In this document: one piece after another, positions 1-10,341 of the stretch | How the letters are laid out: each line of letters begins with the position of its first letter | How positions within the stretch are numbered: the stretch's first letter is position 1 | Assembly (NCBI GenBank): GCA_027924645.1 | Contig: BSBN01001363.1 | Coordinates: forward strand, 1,972,001-2,036,000 | DNA: 64,000 nucleotides | DNA from: Cunninghamia lanceolata | Lineage: Eukaryota; Streptophyta; Pinopsida; Cupressales; Cupressaceae | Direction: 5' to 3' | Notes under the pieces: generated by a model | Seen by the model: only the letters and a program-made list of their open reading frames with translations | Databases searched by the model: none | Told to the model about the DNA's origin: nothing | Position numbers and translations under genes: made by a program

Positions 1-56
1 AAGATCAACTACCTTGTCTTCACGAAAGGTATGTTGATTCCGCATGAGCGTTGTAT

Positions 57-138
57 GGGGGCCGGGAGTCAGGAGAGGCTGCCAGGACAACCCAAGATGG
101 GGGCCGGGGCCTAGGAAGGCTTACCAGGACAACCCATG
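57..138 (+). repeat. two tandem ~40-bp GC-rich LTR repeats
   Basis: Copies at 57-98 and 99-138 both start GGGGGCCGG and end in a CCAGGACAACCCA motif. The same unit occurs three times near the 3' end of each complete family A and B LTR in the window (two adjacent copies plus one about 200 bp upstream). The first of the three lies outside this window. Function unknown. A structural or regulatory role in the LTR leader is inference. Confidence 0.75.
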
Positions 139-377
139 ACAAGCCATGTGATGACACTCCTCCCTACTGCAGCATAGTACTCCCTAGTTGTACTCTCCCC
201 ATTCGTTTTGTGCTTGCCTCTGGAAGTGTTGTTAAGTTGTTTTGTGATATTGACTTGTGTTGTTGGAGTTATGTGTTGTGTTGTTATTGCCATGTGTAGT
301 TTTGGCGTTTGGTCATTCTTTGTTCATGTTTTGTCTACCTGACTGTATGTTGTAGTGGGAACCTTATGTTAACTCCT

Positions 378-425
378 AGCTCGGGGGGTGGACCTTAGGG
401 TTCCACATGGTCGGGTGGAAGAGCT
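378..425 (+). other. conserved 48-nt two-tier hairpin near LTR 3' end (family A)
   Basis: Outer arms AGCTC (378) and GAGCT (to 425) enclose an inner inverted repeat around GTGGACC...GGTTCCAC. The same 48-nt layout occurs at 36018-36065, 41393-41440 and 49020-49067. In family B the inner stem is a perfect seven pairs. A folded RNA element is inferred from the inverted repeats. Confidence 0.55.
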
Positions 426-899
426 TTTATCCATTGGTTTTCTCCTTGCTTTTGTTCATGTGCGAGGATGTCGTATCTTGTGTATAAGCCATCAGATCTT
501 GTACCAGACATGAAGTAAGTGATTTGTATTCATGTACTTGTCTATGTATCAGTTGATTTATAATGTTTGTGTTAGAAGAAATTGTATCTTTGTATTGAAT
601 CCTAATGATTACTCATCTGATGTTATGCAAATGTTTATTGATTAAATGCAATAGTTAGAATGATCTATTAATGTTAGTAAATGATGTATGACAGACTATG
701 TTGTTCGAATTGTCAAGTAATTCTCCCATGAAATCTTAGAGTAACAAGTTGATAGTTTAATGATGTATGATGCTGTGTTAAATATTACTTTGATACTTTA
801 TTCTTTTTTAAAAAAAAAAATTATTCTGTTAAATTAGCGTTTATCCTGTTAAATTAGCGTAGTTGTGTTGTTCTCTAAGGTGTTCATGCGGGGCGTTAC

Positions 900-3800
900 A
901 TATAAAATAAAACAATAATAGAATTACAGAAGGAAAGAATGATAGAATAATAGAATGATTGAATATAAGAATGATAGAACAATAGATTTATAGAATAATA
1001 GAATGATAGAATTACATAATGGTATAATAATAGAATGAAAGAATGATAGAATAGTAGATTTATAGAATTATAAAATGAAAGAATGATAGAAAATAGATTT
1101 AAGGAATAATCGAATTTTAGAATTGCAAAATGATAGAATGAAAGAATCGTAGAGTAATAGAACTATAGATTAATCGAATAATGGAATTATACAATGATAG
1201 AATAAAAGAATGACAGAGTAAGAGATTAATAGAATAATAGAGTGATAGAATTGTATAATAATAGAATAAAAGAATGATGGATTAATAGAATTGTAGATTA
1301 ATAGATCTATACAACATGATAGAATGAAACAAAATTATAGTTTAATATTTATAGGATAATCGAATGATAGAATAATAGATTTATATAATAATAGAATGAT
1401 AGAATTATAAATGACAAAATGAAAGAATGATAGACTAATATAATTATAGAATAATAGAATGAAAAAATGATAGAATAATAGATTTATACAATAATAGAAT
1501 GTTAGAATTATAAAATGGTAGAATGAAAGAATGATAGAGTAATAAAACTTTAGATTAATAGAATAATATAATTATACAATGATAGAATAAAGGAATGATA
1601 GAATACTAGATTTATAGAATAATATAATGGTAGAAACAAAGAATGATACAAGGAAACAATGATAGAATAATAGAATTGTAGAATACTATTATAACAAAAT
1701 AATAAAATGATAGAATGAAAGAATGGTAGAATAATAGATTTATAGAATAATAGAATGATAAAATTATATAATGATAGAATGAAGGAACAATAGAGTAATG
1801 AAATTTTAGAATAATAGTATGATATAATGATAAAAATGAAAGAATGATAGAATAGTAGAATAATAGAATTGTAGAGTAATAGAATTGTAGAATGATAGAA
1901 TGAAAGAATGGTAGAATACTAGAATTGTAGAATAATAGAATTATAGAAAGAAATAATGATCGAATAATAGATTCATAGAATAATAGAATGAGAGTTATAG
2001 ATTAATAGAATGAAATAATGATAGAATAATAGAATGAAACATTAATAGAACAATAGCCTTATAGTATAATAGAATAATAAAATTATGTAATGATAGAATG
2101 AAAAAATTATAGAATAATAGAATTGTTGAATAATACAATAATAGAATTATAGAATAATACAGTAATAGAATTATAGAATTAAAGAATGATAGAATAATAG
2201 AATGATAGAATATAAGAATGATAGAATAATAGATTTATAGAATGATAGAACAATAGATTTATAGAATAATAGAATGATAGAATTATAGAATGGTAGAATA
2301 ATAGGTTTATAGAATAATAGAATGATATAATTGTAGAATCATAGAATGAAAGAATGATAGAATAGTAGATTTATAGAATGATAAAATGTAAGAATGATAG
2401 AATGAAAGAGTGATAGGATGAAAGAATGATAGAAAATTCGATTTAAGGAATAATAGAATTTTATAATTGCAAAATGATAGAATGAAAGAATCATAGAGTA
2501 ATAGAACTATAGATTAATTAAATAATAGAATTATACAATGATAGAATGAAAGAATAATAAAGTAATAGATAAATATAGAATAATAGAGTGATAGAATTGT
2601 ATAAGGATAGAATAAAACAATGATGGAATAATATAATTATAGATTAATAGATCTATACAACATGATAGAATGAAACAATTATAGCATAACTTAATATTTA
2701 TAGAATAATAGAATGATAGAATAATAGATTTATTTAATATAACAATAGAATGATAAAATAATAGATTTATACAATAATAGAATGTTAGAATTATAAAATG
2801 GTAGAATGAAAGAATGATAGAGTAATAAGACTTTAGAATAATATACAATCATAGAATAAAGGAATGATATAATAATATAATGGTAGAAATATAGAATGAT
2901 GGAAGGAAACAATGATAGAATAATAGAATTGTAGAATACTAGTATAATAGAATAATAGAATGAAAGAAATGTAGAATAATAGAATGATGGAATTATAGAA
3001 TGATAGAATGAAGGAACAATAGAGTAATGGAATTGTAGAATAATAGTATGATCTAATGATAAAAATGAAAGAATGATGGGATAATATAATTGCATAATAA
3101 TATGATAATAGAATAAAAGAATGATAGAATGAAATACTGATAGAATAATAGATTTATAAAATAATAGAATGATAGAATAGTAGAACAATACAATAAAGGA
3201 ATGATAGAATAATAGAGTTATATAATAATAGAATGATAGATATATAGAATTATAGAATTATAGAATTATAGATTGATAGAACAATAGATTTATAGAATAA
3301 TAGATTGATAGAATTGTAGGGTGAAGAATAATAAAACAAAAAAATTGTAGTTCATAATAGAATGATAGAATGAAACAATCATAGAATAAAAGATTTATAA
3401 AATAATATAATCCAGTAGAAATATAGAATATAGAAGGAAACATTAATAGAATAATAGAATTGTAGAATACTAGTATAATAGAATGATAGAATGAAAGAAT
3501 GGTAGAATAATAGAATGATGGAATTATAGAATGGTAGAATGAAAGAACAATAGAGTAATGGAATTGTAGAATAATATTAGTTTAGTATTATGATAAAAAT
3601 GAAAGAATGATCAATAGAATAATAGAATTTCATAATAATATGATAATAGAATAAAAGAATGATAGAATGAAATATTGATAGAATAGTAGATTTACAAAAT
3701 AATAAAATGATAGAATATTAGAATAATAGAATTCTAGAGCAATGAATGAAGAATTTTAATAACGTCCACGAGGCCGCAGCAGCCTATGGGACCCATCAGC

Positions 3801-4851
3801 CATACACATCCCCTTCAAACGGAACAGCAGCCACAAAACGTTCTCTAAGTTGCCTGAACTTCCTTCTTGAGATCTTCCCTTTTGCTGTGAAGTTTGATCA
3901 CGAGGTTCACCGTACTAGCCAGCCTTGTCACTTCAAAGAATGGTAGAATATTAGAATTGTAGAGTAATAAAATTATAGAATGAAAGAATGATAGGATAAT
4001 AGGTTCATAGAATAATAGAATGATAGAGTTATAGATTAATAGAATGAGTAATGATAGAATAAAAGAATTGTAGAATGATAGAATGAAACATTAATAGAAC
4101 AATAGCCTTATAGTATAATAGAATGATAGAATTATATAATGATAGAATGAAAGAATCATAGAATAATAGAATTGTTGAATAATATAATGATAGAATAATC
4201 TAGACTTAATGAATTACAAAATGATGAAACTATACAATAATAGAATTATAAAATAATACAATAATAGAATTATTGAATTATAATATTAAAGAATGATAGA
4301 ATAATAGATTTATAGATTTATAGAATAATAGAATGATAAAATGATAGAATAATATAATGATATAATTATTAATTGATAGAATGATAGAATTATTGAATGA
4401 TAGAATAATAGAACTGTAGAATTGTAGAATAATAGATTTATAGAATGATAGACCGAAATAAGGATAGAATAAAATATTAATAGAATAATAGAATTATGCA
4501 ATCAAACAATGATAGAATAATAAAATTGAGTAATAATAAGATGATAGAATGAAATATTGATAGAAGAATAGATTTATGTAATAATAGAACAATAAAATTA
4601 TAAAACAATAGAATAATTGAATAATAGAATTGTAGAATGATATGATAATAGAATGATAGAATGAAAAAATGATAGAATAATAGATAAATAGAGAATAATA
4701 AATTTATATAATAATAGAATTATAGAATGATAGAATAATAGAATAATAGAATTGTAGGATAAGAGAGTTATAAAATGATAGAATAATAAATTAAGAGAAT
4801 AATAGAATGATAGAATTATGGAATGATAGAATGAAAGAATGATAGAATAAT
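900..4851. repeat. octanucleotide satellite array (GATAGAAT-type)
   Basis: The stretch is built from 8-bp units of the form NNTAGAAT (GATAGAAT, AATAGAAT, TATAGAAT, GAAAGAAT). Point variation has created a long-period higher-order repeat. For example, the phrase GATCTATACAACATGATAG occurs at about 1302 and again at about 2648, and TTTAAGGAATAAT occurs near 1090 and 2440, a period of about 1.35 kb. Minus-strand open frames reading as runs of I, L, S, F and Y are products of the 8-bp repeat and are not genes. The array is interrupted at 3741-3943 by unrelated sequence. Confidence 0.95.
3741..3943. other. 203-bp GC-richer insert inside the satellite
   Basis: An isolated block with ordinary base composition interrupts the AT-rich satellite, which resumes on both sides. 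A plus-strand open frame of 66 codons (3746-3946) covers it. The minus strand also reads largely open, with a basic, coil-like stretch containing KLHSKREDLKKEVQ. I recognise neither frame. It could be a captured exon or the remnant of another element. The same block recurs at 51425-51627 with one or two changes, so it predates the segmental duplication. Confidence 0.6.
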
Positions 4852-5188
4852 TGTTGAACAGCCAAAAGTCATGATTTCAACCTCTGGTGATTTAATTCTA
4901 CAACTACCATGATTACAAATGGTTCAACTCCCTCAACTAGAAGTATAAAAAGGAGGTTGGTGCTTTTTGTTTGGGGGTTGGGTTGGGTGGTGATTGTTGT
5001 AGAAGAGAGTATTGTCTCTAAGGATTATAGATTGATTTGAATTATGTAATTTATATTCCTAATGTTGTTATATCGAATGTGAATCTACGATATTAATAAA
5101 TTTACATCGATTTATGTTGTTGTGTGAAAGTTGTTATTTTGGTTGCTAGATTCTGGTAGTTTGATAACACCCCCAGATCTAGACTACA
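4852..5188 (+). mobile_element. 337-bp LTR of a decayed Ty3/gypsy element (copy 1)
   Basis: The block begins TGTTGAACAG directly after satellite and ends AGACTACA. It has a TATA-like TATAAAA at 4944-4950 and AATAAA-type signals in its second half. A decayed initiator-Met primer-binding site follows at 5194-5206. Together with the gag relic downstream, this fits the 5' LTR of a gypsy element. The exact duplicate is at 52536-52872. No matching 3' LTR is found before the satellite resumes at 7494, so the element is truncated. The LTR boundaries come from the TG...CA ends and the PBS position. Confidence 0.7.
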
Positions 5189-5193
5189 TTAAG

Positions 5194-5206
5194 TGATATC
5201 AAATCC
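5194..5206 (+). other. decayed primer-binding site
   Basis: TGATATCAAATCC differs at three positions from TGGTATCAGAGCC, the usual plant initiator-Met tRNA complement. It lies six bases after the LTR end, as expected for a PBS. Confidence 0.55.
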
Positions 5207-5231
5207 CAATTTGGGTTGTGTCAAAAAGAAG

Positions 5232-6220
5232 GAATCCTCAAGAATTTTGTTGTGGGTTCAAATGAGAAATAGAAGACCTATAACTACAAAGAATTCATGA
5301 GACATGGCACATAGTTGATGAGGGAGAAGAGGAGCACTAAGAGTTAGTGATGTAGAAGTCATAGAGATGTTGGGAGGGATTACAGCAAGATTAGATGATA
5401 TGGAAGCAACACAAAGAAGAGGAGTATATTTGGATGACATTAGTGAGGATGAGAATGAAGAACTAGAAAGAAGATTTTTACAAGCAATATCAAGAATCAA
5501 TAGCAAACCTATATTGGATGCACCAAGTTATCATGGAAATCTAAATCTAGAAGAATTAATCGAATAGATTTCAGAGATGGATAAATATTTTGATTTTGAA
5601 TCAATAGATGATCTGTAAAGGGTGAAATTTGCTTGCATGAAATTGAAAGGACATGTATCCTTATGGTGGGATCATGTAAAAATAGAAAGGCAAAGAAAGG
5701 GTAAGGAAAAAATCAAATTGTTGGATAGAATGGTCAAAAAGTTGAAGGCTAAATTTCTACCAACCGACTATCAAATAAGTATGTTCAAGAAACTAAAAAT
5801 TTGAAGCAAAAGGAAAAGAATGTGCATGAGGATGTACAAAAGAATTATATAGGTTGGATATCAATGTTGGACATGTAGATTATGATGCTGAGAAAGTGTC
5901 AAGGTATCTTAATGGTTTACATTATTCAATTCAAGATGAAATTAGTATGTTCGAATACAAATTGTAGAATAAGCTTATTAGTATGCTTTGAAGGCAAAAG
6001 AAAAATTAGAGAGAAAATAAAATAATTTTAGAGGTAGAGGTAGATTCTCACGTGGAAGAGGACAATCCAGTGATGGCAGAGGCTATCAAAACAAACAAGG
6101 AGAAACCAACACCTGTCAAACAAGCACCTAGGATAATAAGGGAAGAGGAGATTACTCTAGAGGTAGGGGATATTTTGGAAGAGGTAGAGGAAGAGGATTC
6201 ATGAGTACATGTTACCAATG
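5232..6220 (+). pseudogene. Ty3/gypsy gag relic (copy 1)
   Basis: This was a capsid gene of a gypsy retrotransposon. Reading frames at 5367-5567 and 5622-5804 give a leader with acidic residues (DDISEDENEE), then a retrotransposon gag domain with the landmarks YHGNLNLEELIE and KLKGHVSLWWDHVK. Further on, near 6030-6210, is an arginine-glycine-rich tail (repeated RGRG) that runs into the first residues of a CCHC zinc knuckle and stops there. The frame is broken by a stop after LIE, another near 5618, a frameshift near 5804 and later stops. A 36-bp in-frame deletion near 5460 is unique to this copy. The best-preserved paralogue is 25901-26449 (182 codons). No protease, reverse transcriptase or integrase follows. 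Not functional. Confidence 0.85.
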
Positions 6221-7493
6221 AGGATTCATGAATACTTCATCTTGGCACTTTTTCGGGTCTTGAAACTTTCATTTTGGCCCTCAAAATGGCAATTTAGTTT
6301 TTTTTCTAGATTTTTAAAAAGCTACTTTTTTAATAACTTGAAACTCATGTTTCCAATTAAGAATATTAGTTGGCCATTTGTCCTACCTTAGTTTTTGGAA
6401 GCCTTTGGGAAAAAATAGGATTCTCAAGATATGATTGTAAAATTACCTAAAATGGCAAAATCTGACAATTGTCGGAAGCTGCCCAAAAAGTTTTTTTTTT
6501 CATTTTTTTGGTTTTTCTTGGATATAAGAGAGTTTTCTCTCATTATAGCAGCAGAGTTGATGAATAGAAGTTTTTTTGTGTTCCATCTTCCAAATCTTTG
6601 GCTCTCATATGTTTAATGGCACAAATCTATTGAGTGTATGTTGTGTGTTGCATCAATTTCCAATGGTTGTTCAGGGTGTGTGGGCCCCCTTGGCAGTCCC
6701 CTAAGGATTAGTCTCACCTCCGCTTGCCCCGCCATTATTAGCCCCAACTTGGCACAAAAATGTAAGCCTGAGGCAAGGCGCGGTGGGCAATGCTGGGCAG
6801 AGTCGCAACGCTCCTGTCTCTCTCGGGGGCAGGGCTAGGGGATACCTCTGGGTTAAAATATATATAGATATATTTTATTTTTTTAAATTACTGCAAGTAG
6901 GTTGTTAAAATCAGAGATGACACTAATTAGAAATTTTTTAAAAATATATCAAAACACATCCAATTTTTTTCAAAATTATATGGTACACTAGAGGAAAGAG
7001 TCCTCTCCAAAAGGGTATAATAGGTTTTGTGAAAATGATAAAAAATAATACAAAAGTTGACATGGAATGAAAACTATCAGATTCTATAAAGTCTGACTTT
7101 AAAATGATATTACAAAGAAAATATGCATTGAAAACTAATTTTTTTTCTCCATGCACTAGATATTGAACTCCTCTATTTGGGAAAAAAAATTAGGGAAAAA
7201 TAAGATTGTTTGCTCTTTTTTTGTGACGTGGACTCAAAGTCACTTTTCCTGAAATTTTCAGCACTTCAAAATTTTCTCTTAAATTTTTAAAAAAATGTCA
7301 AAGTAATTTTTTTAATTTTTTAAATTTTTTTTAAAATTACAAGCATAAAATTCATCAAGAGATCTACATTTCATTACTTTACATCATTTTCAAATTCAAA
7401 ACATAAATGCCACTTTTATGAGGTTGAAGTTCATAAATTTTTTTGTTGTTAGCTGATTCCTTTATAAAGTGTGACAGGTTTGTGCTTTTACCC
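6221..7493. other. non-coding tail of the gypsy relic
   Basis: This stretch is AT-rich and has no convincing coding frame. It includes a GC-rich block of about 200 bp (6650-6840) followed by a short TA run, a region of T and A homopolymers, and an end (TTTTACCC) that joins the satellite. It always occurs between gag and satellite in the three copies in this window, so it belongs to the same unit. It could be the 3' untranslated part of the element or later insertions. I cannot decide. Confidence 0.5.
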
Positions 7494-9015
7494 TAATAGA
7501 ATTGTAAAATAATTCAATAACAGAATAAAAGAATAATAGAATTAAAGAATTAAAGAATGATAGAATAATAGATTTATAGAATAATAGAGTGATAGAATGA
7601 GAGAATGATTGAATAATAGAATTGTAGAATGATAGAATTGTAGAATGATAGAAGAATAGAATTGTAGAATAATATAGTTATAGAATAATAAAATGAAAAT
7701 ATTATAGAATAAAACATTTATAAAATAATAGAATGATAGAAATGTAGAATAATAGATTAATATAATAATAATAGAATGAAAAAATTATAAAATAATAGAT
7801 TGAAAGAATGATAGAATAATATAATTATAGATTAATAGAATGTTTGAATTATAAAATGATAGAATGAAAGAATGATAGAGTAATAGAATTTTGGAATAAT
7901 ATAATAATAGAATGACTGAATAAAGGAATGATATAGTAATAGATTTATAGAATAATAGAATGATAGAATAATAAAATGATACATTAATAGAATGATAAGA
8001 TTATATAATGATAGAATGGAAGAATGTTAGAGAAATGGAATTGTAGAATGATAGAATGAAAAATGTTGGAATAATTTAATAAAAGAGTTATAGAATGATG
8101 GAACTATATACTTGAATATAACTATAAAATAATACAATTAGAGAATAATACAATTTGAGAATCAAAAAATGATAGAATAATAGATTTATAGAATAACAGA
8201 ATGATAGAATTATAGAATGATATAATAATAGGTTTATAGAATAATAGAGTGATATAATTATAGAATCATAGAATGAAAGAATTGTAGAAAAATAGAATTA
8301 TAAAATAATAGAATTACAGAAGGAAAGAATGATTGAATATAAGAATGATACAACAATAGATTTAAAGAATAATAAAATGATAGAATTACATAATGGTATA
8401 ATAAGAGAATGAAAGAATGATAGAATAGTAGATTTATAGAATTATAAATGAAAGAATGAAAGAATGAAAGAGTGATAGAATGAAAGAATGATAGAAAATA
8501 GATTTAAGGAATAATAGAAATTTAGAATTACAAAATGATAGAATGAAAGAATCGTAGAGTAATAGAACTATAGATTAATCGAATAATGGAATTATACAAT
8601 GATAGAATGAAAGAATGATAGAGTAAGAAATTAATAGAATAATAGAGTGATAGAATTGTATAAGAATAGAATAAAAGAATGATGGATTAATAGAATTGTA
8701 GATTAATAGATCTATACAACATGATAGAGTGAAAAAAAATTATAGAATAATTTAATATTTATAGGATAATAGAATGATAGAATAATAGATTTATATAATA
8801 ATAGAATGATAGAATTATAAATGACAAAATGAAAGAATGATAGACTAATATATTATAGAATAATAGAATGAAAAAATGATAGAATAATAGATTTATACAA
8901 TAATAGAATGTTAGAATTATAAAATGGTAGAATGAAAGAATGATAGAGTAATAAAACTTTAGATTAATAGAATAATATAATTATACAATGATAGAATAAA
9001 CGAATGATAGAATAC
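7494..9015. repeat. octanucleotide satellite array
   Basis: The same NNTAGAAT 8-bp units as at 900-4851, starting TAATAGAATTG right after the gypsy tail. It aligns over its length with 28125-29634 and 55214-56735. It ends at the truncated family C LTR. Confidence 0.94.
8936..9015. repeat. 80-bp direct repeat flanking LTR C, left copy
   Basis: Satellite phrase AAGAATGATAGAG...GAATAC. It is repeated with two mismatches at 12683-12762 on the other side of the LTR C fragment. The paralogous site at 29555-29634 has only one copy and no LTR. Confidence 0.8.
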
Positions 9016-9109
9016 AGGTCACAATGAATCTTTGCACATATAGTTAGCAAATAATATAGTAGGATTTGGCACACAAAAAAACTCGGCTTCTGTGGCACGA
9101 TCATGAAAA

Positions 9110-9625
9110 GGCTTCAGAATGTCTCAAGCAATGTGGTTTCATGGAATGTCGTGATTGTAATCTATGCACAAAATGGATTTGTTGAAAAGACTTAGAAGCC
9201 CTCAAGCGAATGCGACTAGCAGGAGTAAAGTCAAATTCCACAACCTTTGCCAGCGTCCTCCTTGCCTGTGCGAAAATGAGAGTTTTCGAACAGGGTGTGG
9301 ACATGTATCAAGGCATAACGGTAAGGGAAATGTTTGCCAGATATTGTGGTTGGAAATGCTCTGGTGGACGTGTATGAAAATGTGGAAACATAGATAAGGC
9401 ACGTGAACTGTTCGGCAGAATTCCTCAAAGAGATGTCAACTCGTGGAATGCAATGCAGGAAATGTACAAAATGGATTCTGCAAGGACGCTCTCAGAATCT
9501 TTGAATTAATTAAGCATCATGGAACGTATCTAACACTGTAAGCTTTGTTTGTATTCTAGGTGCATGCAGCCATGCAGGTTTAGTGGATGAGAGCTGTACA
9601 TACTTCAAATTAATCTTTAAAAATT
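9110..9625 (+). pseudogene. PPR (pentatricopeptide repeat) gene fragment
   Basis: A piece of a plant PLS-type PPR protein, a family that binds organellar RNA. Three plus-strand frames carry successive motifs in the right order: SWNVVIVIYAQNG near 9143, then ALKRMRLAGVKSNSTTFAS and LLACAKMRVFEQG near 9200-9290. Next come VVGNALVDVY near 9350, KCGNIDKARELF and RIPQRDVNSWNAM near 9383-9455, and GACSHAGLVDE near 9560-9595. At least three frameshifts and several stops separate them, so no protein can be made. It lies antisense to the host LTR C. No intron or poly(A) tail is evident. Copy 2 is at 56830-57345. The family call is firm; the parent gene is unknown. Confidence 0.88.
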
Positions 9626-9903
9626 CACTAAGACTCTGCAAATCTAAGGTGATTAACAAATATACTGGTAAACATTGAAGTTCTAAGGATGTGATACCTG
9701 TAGAATAAAACAGAGCTCATAAGACAATGCCCAAGAACAAGGAAGCAAAGGCCTCACAGAAAGTGAACGTAAATATGCCGATGCCTCCCTTATCTGAACC
9801 CATATCATCCTTTTTTTTTCTGCTGTTGCTCACTCACCTTCTCATTATCAGCCTCATCCCCCCGTCCAAAAACCAAGAACCTGGAAAAAAAATGCCCGTG
9901 ACT

Positions 9904-10341
9904 TCAACTCGCATGCCGAACAAAGAAAAGCCGAGTGTAGAATTCTTGAAAATGTGCAAGCCCTAGCTGTCTCCAAATAAAAGCCTCGATAAGACCAATA
10001 TGCAAATAGCGGAAGTGCCAATAAGGCACGTGGCTCGTTTGACAGAGAGCCTCCGGGTGCTCAGACATCAAATGTAAGGACACAATAAACGTAACCATGG
10101 TCCCTAGCTGTCTGGGCAACTCCTGATACATCCTCTATAAGTCCATACACCTATGCCATTGGATGCCTTCTTTCTTAAATTCGTCTATGTCTACAGCACT
10201 CCTCTCTACAATTCCTACATTGGATTCGGAGCATTTGTCTATAATATTCTGGCTGCTTTCGCTCCCCAAAGCATGCTGCTCTGAAATCGATGTTTCTTTC
10301 TCTGCTGTGTATTCTATGGTTCTAACTCTCCAGTTAAACAT
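9904..10341 (-). pseudogene. unrecognised open frame, sense to LTR C, one stop
   Basis: On the minus strand a single frame runs from ATG at 10341 to about 9904 with one internal TAG at about 10134. The first part is hydrophilic and acidic (SESSQNIIDKCSES). The second has a mixed stretch with MYQELPRQLGTMVTF and aromatic residues around PYWHFRYLH. The two ATG-started parts are exactly in frame. The length and composition suggest a once-real exon or exons rather than chance, but I do not recognise the family. The copy at 57624-58061 has gained an additional stop near 57973, as expected of unconstrained sequence. Confidence 0.35.

Larger units (their letters stand above)
1..899 (+). mobile_element. 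3' part of a giant LTR, family A (truncated by window start)
   Basis: This is the tail of a long terminal repeat. It aligns nearly base for base with 35640-36521, the last part of the complete 5.75-kb solo LTR at 30769-36521. Both end in GGGGCGTTACA. It holds two copies of a GC-rich repeat, a 48-nt hairpin and an A/T run before the end. Satellite DNA follows at once at 900. The empty site is visible at about 28929 in the second duplication unit, so this LTR inserted after the duplication. A short internal duplication of the TTAAATTAGCG block near 825-860 is missing from the other copy. No coding sequence is seen. Whether this is a solo LTR or the 3' LTR of a full element cannot be told, because the 5' side lies outside the window. 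Confidence 0.88.

Noticed and set aside
51..299. Open frame MYGGRESGEAARTT... (also 35687-35968)
   Set aside because: It overlies the GC-rich repeat pair of LTR A, is disrupted differently in the two copies, and has no domain. A chance frame.
2531..3443. Long minus-strand ORFs rich in I, L, S, F and Y (also 4310, 13679, 28093, 29640, 50231, 50533, 51970, 61388)
   Set aside because: They are translations of the 8-bp satellite on its T-rich strand. The 24-bp (8-codon) periodicity and lack of any other signal show they are artefacts.
900..4851. CRISPR-like or telomere-like array
   Set aside because: There are no repeat-spacer units and no conserved 20-40-bp repeats with unique spacers. The 8-bp unit is not a plant telomere repeat.
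6638..6838. GC-rich block followed by a TA run, considered as a SINE or LINE 3' end
   Set aside because: No tRNA-like promoter boxes, reverse transcriptase or flanking duplications could be identified, so no class is assigned.
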